A stretch of DNA of 33,464 bases from SIAJ01 sp036266155 (lineage in GTDB: Bacteria; Planctomycetota; Planctomycetia; Gemmatales; Gemmataceae): NCBI GenBank assembly GCA_036266155.1, contig DATANR010000223.1, positions 1-33,464 of the forward strand, read 5' to 3'. The notes below the pieces were generated by a model, which saw only the letters and a list, made by a program, of their open reading frames with translations, ran no database searches and was not told the DNA's origin. The position numbers were made by a program, and so were the translations under genes. Every line of letters starts with the position of its first letter. Position 1 is the stretch's first letter. Shown one piece after another: positions 1-6,423 of this stretch.

Positions 1-97
1 TCGGCGTCGCCCTCGCTGCGCTTCAGTCTCCGCCACGTTCGCCCACCGGAATTCGACGGTGTATCATTCTCGTCAGCATGTCTTTCGAGGAGTCTCG

Positions 98-1432
98 ATG
101 CGCTCGTCCATCTTGCTAGGCATCCTGCTCACCGGCACTACCTTCATTACGGCTGCCGACCGCAAGCCGAACATCCTCTTCATCGTCGGCGACGACATGG
201 GCTATGCCGACGTCGGCGTGCATGGTTGCAAGGACATCCCGACGCCGAACATCGATGCGCTCGCGAATTCCGGCGTGCGTTGCACGAACGGCTATGTGTC
301 CGGCCCCTACTGCTCGCCGACGCGGGCCGGATTGCTGACGGGGCGTTATCAAACGCGCTTCGGCCACGAGTTCAACCCCGGCGCCAAGGGACCGGAAGTG
401 GGACTGCCGATCACCGAGACAACGATTGCCGACCGACTGACGAAGGCCGGCTATGCGACCGGCCTCGTGGGCAAATGGCACCTCGGCGACGCGGACAAGC
501 TTCATCCGCAAAAGCGCGGCTTCGACGAGTTCTTCGGCTTCCTCGGCGGCGCCCATTCGTATTTTCCGGGTAAGGGCCAAGCCATTCTGCGCGGCAACAC
601 GGCCGTCGATGAGAAGGAGTATCTCACCGATGCTCTGGGCCGCGAGGCGCTGGCGTTCATCGATCGACACAAGGCGCATCCGTTCTTCCTGTATCTGGCC
701 TTCAACGCGGTACACACGCCGATGCACGCCACCGACGCTCGACTGAAGAAGTTTGAGCACATCAAAGATCAGACGCGCCGCACCTACGCGGCCATGATGC
801 TGGCGATGGACGAAGCGATCGGCAAGGTGATGGACAAGCTGCGGGCCGAGAAGTTGGAGAACGACACGTTCATCTGCTTCATCAGCGACAACGGTGGGCC
901 GACGATGGTGGGCACGACCATCAATGGCTCGTTGAACACGCCGCTCCGCGGTTCGAAGCGAACGACGCTGGAGGGCGGCATCAGGGTGCCGTTTTTTGTG
1001 TCGTGGAGAGGCAAGCTCACTGCCGGGCAGACATTCAACGAACCCGTGATTCAGCTCGATCTGACCGCCACGGCGCTGGCCGCGGCGGGAGTTTCGGCTG
1101 AGGCCGACTGGAAGCTGGAGGGCGAGGACCTCATTCCGTTCATCACTGGCGACACGCGTCGAAAAAGTCCGCACACGGCGCTCTATTGGCGTTTCGGCGC
1201 GCAAATGGCGATCCGCAAGGGCGATTGGAAGCTCGTGCGTTACGACCCCGTCGCCGACGGCGGGAAAGGCCGGCCCGATGGGGCGAAGCTCTACAATCTT
1301 GCCGACGACATTGGCGAGAAGAACGATCTGGCGGCGAAGGAGCCCGCCAAGGTGAAAGAACTCCAAGTCCTTTGGGACGAATGGAACAAAAGCAACGTCC
1401 CGGCACTTTGGGGACTCGGCAAGAAGGGCTGA
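98..1432 (+). CDS. Secreted sulfatase (arylsulfatase A type)
   Basis: This 444-aa protein should hydrolyse sulfate esters outside the cytoplasm. The start at 98 is chosen because an AGGAG element lies 5 bases upstream and the protein then opens with a clean signal peptide (MRSSILLGILLTGTTFITAA, probable cleavage after residue 20); an in-frame ATG-like start at 59 would spoil it. The sulfatase core begins at residue 23 with KPNILFIVGDDMG, where D32/D33 are metal ligands. The formylglycine motif is C72-S-P-T-R76 followed by AGLLTGR, so it is a Cys-type enzyme needing a maturase. KWHLGD, HTPMH and ISDNGG are the other expected core motifs. The length is normal for the short planctomycete sulfatases. 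The polysaccharide or ester substrate cannot be read from sequence. It stands alone with no sugar-processing neighbours. Confidence 0.93.
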   Translation: MRSSILLGILLTGTTFITAADRKPNILFIVGDDMGYADVGVHGCKDIPTPNIDALANSGVRCTNGYVSGPYCSPTRAGLLTGRYQTRFGHEFNPGAKGPEVGLPITETTIADRLTKAGYATGLVGKWHLGDADKLHPQKRGFDEFFGFLGGAHSYFPGKGQAILRGNTAVDEKEYLTDALGREALAFIDRHKAHPFFLYLAFNAVHTPMHATDARLKKFEHIKDQTRRTYAAMMLAMDEAIGKVMDKLRAEKLENDTFICFISDNGGPTMVGTTINGSLNTPLRGSKRTTLEGGIRVPFFVSWRGKLTAGQTFNEPVIQLDLTATALAAAGVSAEADWKLEGEDLIPFITGDTRRKSPHTALYWRFGAQMAIRKGDWKLVRYDPVADGGKGRPDGAKLYNLADDIGEKNDLAAKEPAKVKELQVLWDEWNKSNVPALWGLGKKG

Positions 1433-1604
1433 CAGGACTGTCGCATGCAATGAAATGCAATCGTCAGGGGGGTGTGGCAAAACCGTGGCGATCTTGGCGA
1501 CCTTACCCAAAAACCCGCGGAAAACGCACTTTTTCAAAAAGGAAGATCGCCAACTGCCGGGGCTCAAAAACCTCGACAGACTTCGCCATTTTGGAGTCAT
1601 TCAT

Positions 1605-1630
1605 GCCGCAACGGGGCCGCGCAATGAAAT
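1605..1630 (+). repeat. Left arm of imperfect 26-bp inverted repeat
   Basis: This arm matches the reverse complement of 6505-6530 at 21 of 26 positions, including an unbroken 11-base core CGCAATGAAAT. The two arms bracket the whole accessory segment with transposase, XRE repressor and cargo. No matching short target duplication is visible just outside the arms, so a role as transposon ends is inferred, not shown. Confidence 0.45.
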
Positions 1631-1731
1631 TGAAATCCGGTGACTGATTTCGTTTCATCCGGGGCCATTTTCTTTCATCGCCGCTGAGTGAAGTGTTGCG
1701 TCCCTTTCGTCGCCCGGCAATACTCTAACGC

Positions 1732-1863
1732 GAACGGGCAGAACGGTAGTGGATGGAGAAGCCCCACCCTAGCCCCCTCCACCAAAGGCCGGCTGCCCGT
1801 GGGCCGGTTCTTCGTGGTAATGGCACAATCCTGGCTTCTCGACAACCACTGTTCTGCCCGTTC
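1732..1863. repeat. 132-bp imperfect inverted repeat after transposase
   Basis: The arms 1732-1763 and 1833-1863 share a perfect outer 13 bp (GAACGGGCAGAAC and its complement) and a perfect inner 8 bp (GAGAAGCC), with a few mismatches and a one-base length difference between them. A weak inner stem (CCGGC/GCCGG, about 1790-1806) sits in the loop. It lies directly downstream of the minus-strand transposase. It may be a transposon end, a MITE-like unit, or an RNA hairpin protecting or terminating that transcript. No target duplication is visible. Confidence 0.5.
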
Positions 1864-1865
1864 TT

Positions 1866-3164
1866 TCAATCGGAGAATCGGAAGTCCGCCGGGTCGAAGT
1901 CATCGACCACGGCGACCGCGACAGGTTCCGGCATCGGGGCCGGCTTCACGACAACCGGCACGCTCTCAAACACCGGGTCGATGCCCAGCTCTATCTGAGA
2001 CATGATAAGGCAACAGATGTTGTGCGCGACCAACTTGCACAAGACTTCGTTCGTCATTGCAACGTCGGTCCGCGAGCGAACGGCATCGCCGAACTTCGCC
2101 TTGCACATACTGAAAACGCTTTCGCTATTCGAGCGTCGGTGATAGTGTTCCATGTAAACGTCGCGGTTCATGGAATACATGTGGAACATCTTCTCAAAGA
2201 TGCCGCCCTTGCCGCCTGTGCTGTTGGCCTTGAACGCGATGAACGGGATGCCACCGTTGTCTACGACGGCTTCCATGTTTTCGAGCGACAGGTACGCTTT
2301 ATCCGCTGACACTTCCCGAATCGTGAACCGCTCCGCTGCCTTCTCGACCAGCGGCTTGAATTGCGGGGAGTCGGCCGAATCCTTTTCCAGCACTTCGACG
2401 GCCACGCAAACGTGAGTGCGGGTGCCAATGAGGGCATGGCATTTCATCCAGTCGGCTTTCATCCGATTGACGCCATATTTTTCGTCAAACCACTTCGTGA
2501 AGCGCGAGGTCGAGAAGCCCGTGCTGTCTACTGCGAAGGTATCTTCGACGGCCGCGAGGGGCCGGGCGCTGGCCGACACAAGGGCCTTGAGGACCGGGGT
2601 CAGCATTTCATTCTCAAGGAACGCGCAGACCATGATGGAATTGAGCCGCTTGGCAAGGTATCCCTTGTCGGCCGCGTCATCCAAGTCGGTCTGGAATCGA
2701 CGCGACGAGATTGTCGAGTAGACCTTGAACACAGAACTGAACGCCATGTCGGCCAGCGGGGTTGGCTTCCGTCCGGCTTTGCTGTGCGGTGGGTTTTGAA
2801 TCTTGGCGCAGAGGTCATTCAACATCGTGACGAACCGATGCTTCTCTTCCTGTTGAGCCAGATTCCAAACCGGTTGCGGCGGCTTGTTGTACACCTTCTT
2901 TTCCGTAAAGGTGATCGACCGCGTGTCGGTAATAGTTCCGTTCTTGCCCATCTCGCGCTTGATGACAGTGCGAACAGCGAAAACGTGCTTGCACGGTTCG
3001 CCAGTTTCTTCGTGATCCGGGCAACTGCAATACGGGCAGTTGTCGTCCGGTGACACCGTGTACTTGCCCTTGCCGGATTGCGACGGCACGAGCCAGACGT
3101 TGCCCTTCTGGATCAGCTTGCTCGTTGCGGCAATCACAAGTCCGCGTTCTTCGCGTGGTGTCAT
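1866..3164 (-). CDS. DDE transposase with N-terminal SWIM zinc finger
   Basis: This 432-aa protein has two parts. Residues 44-62 form a SWIM-type zinc finger, C46-x-C48-x9-C58-x-H60, a nucleic-acid or protein-binding module. Residues 135-395 look like an IS4/IS5-type RNase H-fold transposase: D213 in AVDSTGF, D288 in SADKAY, and E348 in RRSNSESVFSMCKAKFG give the D-D-E triad, with the Y/R-rich spacing before the last Glu that is usual for that group. The tail (from about 400) is Pro/Val-rich and then acidic. It should cut and join DNA ends for its own element. An AGGGG element precedes the ATG. A consensus promoter upstream is overlapped by two copies of the GTCTAT-N5-ATAGAC operator that also marks the XRE gene at 4871. 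It appears intact. The exact IS family is not certain. Confidence 0.85.
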   Translation of the reverse strand: MTPREERGLVIAATSKLIQKGNVWLVPSQSGKGKYTVSPDDNCPYCSCPDHEETGEPCKHVFAVRTVIKREMGKNGTITDTRSITFTEKKVYNKPPQPVWNLAQQEEKHRFVTMLNDLCAKIQNPPHSKAGRKPTPLADMAFSSVFKVYSTISSRRFQTDLDDAADKGYLAKRLNSIMVCAFLENEMLTPVLKALVSASARPLAAVEDTFAVDSTGFSTSRFTKWFDEKYGVNRMKADWMKCHALIGTRTHVCVAVEVLEKDSADSPQFKPLVEKAAERFTIREVSADKAYLSLENMEAVVDNGGIPFIAFKANSTGGKGGIFEKMFHMYSMNRDVYMEHYHRRSNSESVFSMCKAKFGDAVRSRTDVAMTNEVLCKLVAHNICCLIMSQIELGIDPVFESVPVVVKPAPMPEPVAVAVVDDFDPADFRFSD

Positions 3165-3180
3165 GGTCTGCCCCTTGCTT

Positions 3181-3197
3181 GTCTATGTAATATAGAC
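3181..3197. promoter_or_regulatory. Operator O1 of transposase promoter
   Basis: GTCTATGTAATATAGAC is a perfect GTCTAT-N5-ATAGAC palindrome. It covers the -10 box and start region of the transposase promoter. The same arms and spacing recur at 4847-4863 in front of the XRE repressor gene, so that repressor is the likely ligand. Confidence 0.75.
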
Positions 3198-3217
3198 ATC
3201 AACATGGGGACTGTCAA
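3189..3217 (-). promoter_or_regulatory. Sigma-70-type promoter of the transposase
   Basis: On the minus strand TTGACA (3217-3212) is followed after exactly 17 bases by TATATT (3194-3189). Transcription should start near 3182, about 18 bases before the ATG at 3164. Both hexamers are overlapped by copies of the palindromic operator. Confidence 0.8.
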
Positions 3218-3229
3218 TACAAAATAGAC
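3213..3229. promoter_or_regulatory. Operator O2 of transposase promoter
   Basis: GTCAATACAAAATAGAC differs from the GTCTAT-N5-ATAGAC palindrome at one arm position. It begins 32 bases from the start of O1, about three helical turns, and overlaps the -35 TTGACA. Two sites on one face would suit cooperative repressor binding. Confidence 0.6.
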
Positions 3230-3244
3230 AAACGGGCAAAAAGA

Positions 3245-3270
3245 AACCCCGGCCGAAAACGGCCGGGGTT
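3245..3270 (-). terminator. Rho-independent terminator of the 68-aa gene operon
   Basis: A perfect 10-bp stem (AACCCCGGCC / GGCCGGGGTT) with a 6-base loop. Reading the minus strand it is followed by TTCTTTTTG, so it ends the operon containing 3297-3503 and the frameshifted proteinase gene, and insulates the transposase promoter just beyond it. Confidence 0.85.
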
Positions 3271-3296
3271 GATCGTTGTTGCTATAGTGGGTTTGG

Positions 3297-3503
3297 TTAC
3301 TTGTCCGCTGGCCGCTTCTCGTCGGTCGGATCGGCCGGTTTGCGTGGGAATACCAGGCCGACCGGCTTGGATTCAATCCGTTCGGCTTCTCTGGTCAGCA
3401 AAAAGCCGAATCCAGTCGCTTCGATCTTTACGGGGAACTTCCGCGCAAAATCAAAGCACTTGCGAATGCGGTACGGCGAGTATACGATCTGGTTCTGGTT
3501 CAT
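3297..3503 (-). CDS. Hypothetical 68-aa protein
   Basis: I do not recognise a family. The start at 3503 is preferred because GGGAGAGA lies just upstream; a longer reading to 3569 would overlap the previous gene's end and lacks a better site. The protein (MNQNQIVYSPYRIRKCFDFARKF...) is basic, without membrane segments, and ends in a charged PADPTDEKRPADK tail. It starts 13 bases after the stop of the proteinase fragment on the same strand and is followed by a strong terminator, so the two are probably one operon. Confidence 0.6.
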   Translation of the reverse strand: MNQNQIVYSPYRIRKCFDFARKFPVKIEATGFGFLLTREAERIESKPVGLVFPRKPADPTDEKRPADK

Positions 3504-3516
3504 AACTATCTCTCCC

Positions 3517-4257
3517 TCACGCGGGCTGGACTGGGAGAGACTCCCAGCCCTTCCACGAGAAGAGTACATTGCTTTGTATCGTCAGGTTCGGCATTCTCGA
3601 TGCCAAAATCTGCCCACGAACCGTGTAGTGAGCGGCGCGTCTGGCGCTTTCAACAACAACCGGCGTAAACTGAAACTCAGCAGGGGGAACGCCTTGCACA
3701 GCGTTGGCCATTACCTGCTGCAATACCTGATTGATGACCTCTTGCGGGGCGTCTCCGGGTAAATTAATTTGCGGAACCGGTCCGAGCAACTGGGCGGCAC
3801 TGGGGCTTTGGAGAAGCACCGTGTGCGGATCAAACGGCACCCGGAACTGCAAATCTCGCTCAATGTCAGACCAAATTTTCCAGATTAACTTCTCAACCTG
3901 GCGCACTTCCGTTCCGGGTGGCGACAACGGCAAATCGTTCGCCCGAACCTCATCGCGGTTAATTGGATAGCCGTGATGGTAGAACGACTTGTTGAGTGCC
4001 TCGATGATCCGCTTCGGTCTCTGTGGGTCATCCTTCGGCATATGCGTCAGAAGCAATTTCTCGCCGACCGACCGCGACAAGAGTGCCGAGCGTGCCGCCT
4101 TTCCGACGAAAGCCGGGCTGAACTGACGACAAAATATCTCCAGCATCGCTCGCAGGTGTTCTTGGTCCGTCAGGCCGACTTCTTCTTTGACGTATTCCAG
4201 GAAGCCGTTCATGTCCTCCACGCCGAAAACCGTTTCCCCTCCCTTGGGGTCTCTCAT
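3517..4257 (-). CDS. C-terminal part of frameshifted Clp-fold serine proteinase (SDH_sah type)
   Basis: This ORF is the downstream part of a gene broken near 4300. Its reading frame, extended upstream of the ATG at 4257, gives HPNGNLGPVDPQIV, where LGPVDPQ is the conserved segment that follows the nucleophile helix in the serine dehydrogenase proteinase (SDH_sah, Clp/SppA-fold) family. The upstream frame instead reads STQTGISAPLIRRLS and stops at 4254. The rest holds the helical region typical of the family (SVGEKLLLTHMPKDDPQRPKRIIEALNKSFYHHGYPINRDE), where the HGYPI segment is also usual, then a C-terminal extension of roughly 110 residues with low similarity to anything I know. The ATGA overlap with the upstream ORF could permit some separate translation, but this part lacks the catalytic serine. 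Confidence 0.75.
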   Translation of the reverse strand: MRDPKGGETVFGVEDMNGFLEYVKEEVGLTDQEHLRAMLEIFCRQFSPAFVGKAARSALLSRSVGEKLLLTHMPKDDPQRPKRIIEALNKSFYHHGYPINRDEVRANDLPLSPPGTEVRQVEKLIWKIWSDIERDLQFRVPFDPHTVLLQSPSAAQLLGPVPQINLPGDAPQEVINQVLQQVMANAVQGVPPAEFQFTPVVVESARRAAHYTVRGQILASRMPNLTIQSNVLFSWKGWESLPVQPA

Positions 4258-4628
4258 GACAATCTGCGGATCAACGGGGCCGAGATTCCCGTTTGGGTGG
4301 AGATGATCTCATCCGCGCCAAGAGCCAGCAAAGTAGCGGCGCTATACGCGGAACTTGGGACAAGCATCGCGAACTTACTCACCCGCTCGCGGATCAGCGA
4401 AACGATCCGTAACGCCACCATTGGATCGCCGCCATCGCTGACAACCAACAGGTCAACTCCGGTCGCATCATTCGGCAGCAATTCCAGCTGATCGCAGAAT
4501 TCCGGAAGCACGTCGGCCGACATCGACCCGTCGGCACCCTCTCGGGGGCTTGTCACATAGACGAGCAATGGACGTTTCCGAAGGCTCTCTAGTTCGCGAT
4601 AAAGCGCGATACGGTCAGCAAGGGCCAT
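4254..4628 (-). CDS. N-terminal part of frameshifted Clp-fold serine proteinase (SDH_sah type)
   Basis: Starting at the ATG at 4628 (MALADRIALYRELESLRKRPLLVYVTSPR), this fragment carries the first half of a Clp/SppA-fold proteinase: strand plus oxyanion region VDLLVVSDGGDPMVALRIV and the nucleophile segment SSAYSAATLLALGADEII, where the Ser of YSAAT is the expected catalytic residue. No transmembrane segment is seen. The frame is open upstream to a TTG at 4769, but that extension is Cys/His-rich and unlike the family. The correct frame is lost between ADEII and HPNGN: one missing base within the CTCCACCC tract (about 4295-4303) explains it. The phase does not fit a X-XXY-YYZ slippery heptamer, so a mutation or sequencing error is likelier than programmed frameshifting. 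Start choice is uncertain; no clear ribosome site is seen. Confidence 0.72.
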   Translation of the reverse strand: MALADRIALYRELESLRKRPLLVYVTSPREGADGSMSADVLPEFCDQLELLPNDATGVDLLVVSDGGDPMVALRIVSLIRERVSKFAMLVPSSAYSAATLLALGADEIISTQTGISAPLIRRLS

Positions 4629-4835
4629 GCTGTTGCTCGCGAGTTCACGAGATAGAAACGGCCACAAACAGTAATGCTGCTCGTGGCCTCCTTCGTCCTG
4701 CCTTCGATTCCTTGGACAATCCAGCAGTGCGAATGCTGGATGGTCACCCACTGCTATGGTACGTGTCAAGAAAAATCATGCAAGATTGACCGAATTAACG
4801 ACGACATGCTTTCAGCCAAAACGACCACACCGCGC

Positions 4836-4864
4836 TTGACTGTCGTGTCTATACTGGATAGACT
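4836..4864 (+). promoter_or_regulatory. Promoter of the XRE operon, possibly leaderless
   Basis: TTGACT (4836-4841), 17 bases, then TAGACT (4859-4864). A start about 7 bases after the -10 falls on or next to the ATG at 4871, and no Shine-Dalgarno sequence lies before that ATG. This suggests a leaderless message, as for lambda cI made from its maintenance promoter. Confidence 0.55.
4847..4863. promoter_or_regulatory. Operator of XRE repressor gene
   Basis: GTCTATACTGGATAGAC has the same two 6-base arms and 5-base spacer as the site at 3181-3197. It lies between the -35 and -10 boxes and overlaps most of the -10, a position fit for autorepression by the XRE protein encoded 8 bases downstream. 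Confidence 0.75.
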
Positions 4865-4870
4865 CTTTCT

Positions 4871-5119
4871 ATGCCAGATTCCGACCCAACAATGGGCAAA
4901 GTTCGGATGCTGTTCGAGAAGTCTGGAAAGACTCTCGACCAGCTAGGGCGCGAGATGGGCTATCCCCACGCAACCGCACGCAAGTCAGTCTGGCAGTTCA
5001 TGAAAACGAGCGATCCGCGAATATCGACACTTCGGAGATTCGCCGCAGCGATGGGGGTGTCGCTACAAACGCTTCTAGCGGATCAGGCGCGGGACAAGGC
5101 CCAAAAACCTCAAGGATGA
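4871..5119 (+). CDS. XRE/Cro-CI-type small HTH repressor
   Basis: This 82-aa protein is little more than one helix-turn-helix domain. Residues 19-68 (KTLDQLGREMGYPHATARKS ... ISTLRRFAAAMGVSLQTLL) show the five-helix XRE pattern: LDQLGREMG is helix 2, the TARKSVWQF part the recognition helix, and LRRFAAAMGV helix 4. A GTCTAT-N5-ATAGAC palindrome covers its promoter, and two copies cover the transposase promoter 1.7 kb away, so it is inferred to repress both itself and transposition. It overlaps the next gene by 4 bases (ATGA), the first step of a co-directional operon to 6405. It has no peptidase or sensor domain, so the inducing signal must come from elsewhere. Confidence 0.85.
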   Translation: MPDSDPTMGKVRMLFEKSGKTLDQLGREMGYPHATARKSVWQFMKTSDPRISTLRRFAAAMGVSLQTLLADQARDKAQKPQG

Positions 5120-5478
5120 AGATTGCAATGAAGGTCGTTTACATCGCTGGGCCATACCGCGCACCTAGCGAATTCGAGGTCGTTCAGAACATTCGGCGAG
5201 CAGAAGCGATCGCAATCGAGGTGTGGCGTGCTGGCGCAGCGTGTATCTGCCCACACAAGAACACGGCGCTTTTCGGCGGAGCTGCTGACGATTCAGTTTG
5301 GTTGACTGGCGACCTGGAAATCGTTCGCCGATGCGATGCCGTGGTATGCGTTTCGGGTTGGCAGCATTCCATAGGCGCGTCAGGCGAGGTAAAACTCGCG
5401 AAAGAGCTAGGGTTGCCAGTGTTCCAGACTTTTGAGGAGTTCAAGAATTGGCTGGCATCCCCACCCACCGACCGCTGA
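5116..5478 (+). CDS. Nucleoside 2-deoxyribosyltransferase-like protein (DUF4406-like)
   Basis: This 120-aa protein has the Rossmann-like pattern of the nucleoside deoxyribosyltransferase superfamily: VVYIAGPYR near the start (nucleotide loop), N25, CDAVVCVSGWQHSIGASGE at 73-91 with D74 and the Glu91 that fits the catalytic nucleophile position, then AKELGLPVF. Such enzymes cut or exchange N-glycosidic bonds of (deoxy)nucleosides or nucleotides. DUF4406 members are frequent in phages and in mobile islands, and relatives in the same superfamily take part in nucleotide signalling. It is coupled to the XRE gene by an ATGA overlap and overlaps the next gene by 31 bases. A second ATG at 5128 is an alternative start. 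Substrate is unknown. Confidence 0.75.
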   Translation: MKIAMKVVYIAGPYRAPSEFEVVQNIRRAEAIAIEVWRAGAACICPHKNTALFGGAADDSVWLTGDLEIVRRCDAVVCVSGWQHSIGASGEVKLAKELGLPVFQTFEEFKNWLASPPTDR

Positions 5479-6197
5479 TAAAGCGAATCCTTCTCGAACC
5501 CTATTTGTACGATGTGCTGCTCGCGCTCATGGCGCTCGCCCCACTCGCCTACGCGATTCACAAAGCCGAGACAGACAAGGATGACGTATGGGTGTGGCGG
5601 CTTTCGGCGGTAGGGGCGTTCGTCTGTGCGGTAACTTTGGCCAAGATTGTGGCGACGATAGTTAAGCAAGGCATGGCGGAATCACGGCACGATCTCGAAG
5701 GGTGCCTGCACACCTTGCACTCGATCTTGACTGACGGGGTTGAGCAAGAGCATGGCCTTCGGATCACAGTCCATGTGCCAGTCGTGCGGAAGAAAAACAA
5801 GATGCTCCAACAGGTAACGGAGTATGTGGGCGATCCAAGAGGGAATCATCGCGGGAAGAGTGCTGGCCGGGTTCTTGCGTCAAACAAAGGAATCATCGGA
5901 CGCGCTTTGGGTTCAGCGACTACCGATTGCCTTGTCGCATCACGAGATACAGAAAACCTGCCTACCTACATTGCGGCGCTTCAAGAGGAATGGCACTTTA
6001 CAGAGGTGGAGGCCAGACGATTGGACGCCTCAGCAATGAGTTGGATGACCATCAGACTGAAGGACGGCGAAGGCAACGTCCAAGGGATCGTTTACTGCGA
6101 TTCTATCCTGAAGGATTTTTTCACTGAAGAACGACAAGGATTGGCAATTGCCACGTGCGCCGGTATTGCCCGTTTCGTCCGCAAACGGTATAAATGA
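5448..6197 (+). CDS. Two-TM membrane protein with cytoplasmic GAF-like domain
   Basis: The 249-aa protein starts at a TTG at 5448, supported by GAGGAG 8 bases upstream inside the preceding gene; no ATG lies early enough to keep the first membrane helix. Residues 19-38 (LYDVLLALMALAPLAYAI) and 49-70 (WRLSAVGAFVCAVTLAKIV) are hydrophobic helices with a short charged DKDD loop, so both ends face the cytoplasm. Residues about 80-245 read as a GAF domain: ITVHVPVV, the GIIGRAL turn, IRLKDGEGNVQGIVYCDS and a final helix ATCAGIARFV. GAF domains bind small ligands, often nucleotides. Its place right after a nucleotide-modifying-type enzyme suggests that the enzyme makes or removes the ligand. No catalytic output domain is present, so the membrane segment may itself be the effector. 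This is inference. Confidence 0.72.
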   Translation: MAGIPTHRPLIKRILLEPYLYDVLLALMALAPLAYAIHKAETDKDDVWVWRLSAVGAFVCAVTLAKIVATIVKQGMAESRHDLEGCLHTLHSILTDGVEQEHGLRITVHVPVVRKKNKMLQQVTEYVGDPRGNHRGKSAGRVLASNKGIIGRALGSATTDCLVASRDTENLPTYIAALQEEWHFTEVEARRLDASAMSWMTIRLKDGEGNVQGIVYCDSILKDFFTEERQGLAIATCAGIARFVRKRYK

Positions 6198-6222
6198 GTG
6201 TTCACCTGCAAAACAGTACACT

Positions 6223-6405
6223 ATGAAGATATCAACCGAAATCCGGGAAATCCGCGTTGTTTCTCTCCCGACAGCAGTTTTTAAGGTGACGGAAGTGACC
6301 ATCCCACGGTCTATCCAGATCAAAATCGCGGATGGCCTGAAACTCGGGCCGGTCGCGATTGCCAACCTCTATCCGCCGGTCATCAAGCCGCCCAAAACGT
6401 CGTAA
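6223..6405 (+). CDS. Hypothetical 60-aa protein ending the XRE operon
   Basis: The ATG at 6223 opens a 60-codon frame 25 bases after the GAF gene. The sequence (MKISTEIREIRVVSLPTAVF...) alternates charged and hydrophobic residues like a small beta-rich protein and ends PPVIKPPKTS. No family is recognised. A hairpin begins at its stop codon. It is too short to be sure it is translated. Confidence 0.4.
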   Translation: MKISTEIREIRVVSLPTAVFKVTEVTIPRSIQIKIADGLKLGPVAIANLYPPVIKPPKTS

Positions 6406-6423
6406 CCCTCTCATGTTGAGAGG
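6405..6423 (+). terminator. Hairpin at end of XRE operon
   Basis: CCCTCTCA-TGT-TGAGAGGG forms a perfect 8-bp stem with a 3-base loop right after the 60-aa ORF. There is no T-run behind it, so it may act with Rho or only stabilise the message end. Confidence 0.5.

Larger units (their letters stand above)
1433..1865. other. Gene-free stretch between sulfatase and transposase
   Basis: I see no credible gene in these 433 bases; the short ORFs have no family resemblance and are composition shadows. The stretch holds the left arm of a 26-bp inverted repeat (1605-1630), an additional GCAATGAAAT word at 1447-1456 that recurs in that arm, and a 132-bp imperfect inverted repeat (1732-1863) that ends 2 bases from the transposase stop codon. 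Confidence 0.6.

Noticed and set aside
116..1600. 494-codon minus-strand ORF opposite the sulfatase
   Set aside because: It covers the sulfatase and has no recognisable family; shadow.
4254..4310. Programmed -1 frameshift in the proteinase gene
   Set aside because: CCCAAAC is present but in the wrong phase for a X-XXY-YYZ slip, and the restored protein needs one inserted base; a mutation or read error fits better.
6223..6405. 60-aa ORF as a toxin of the XRE operon
   Set aside because: Length and place would allow it, but no toxin motif, membrane helix or partner pattern is visible; left as hypothetical.
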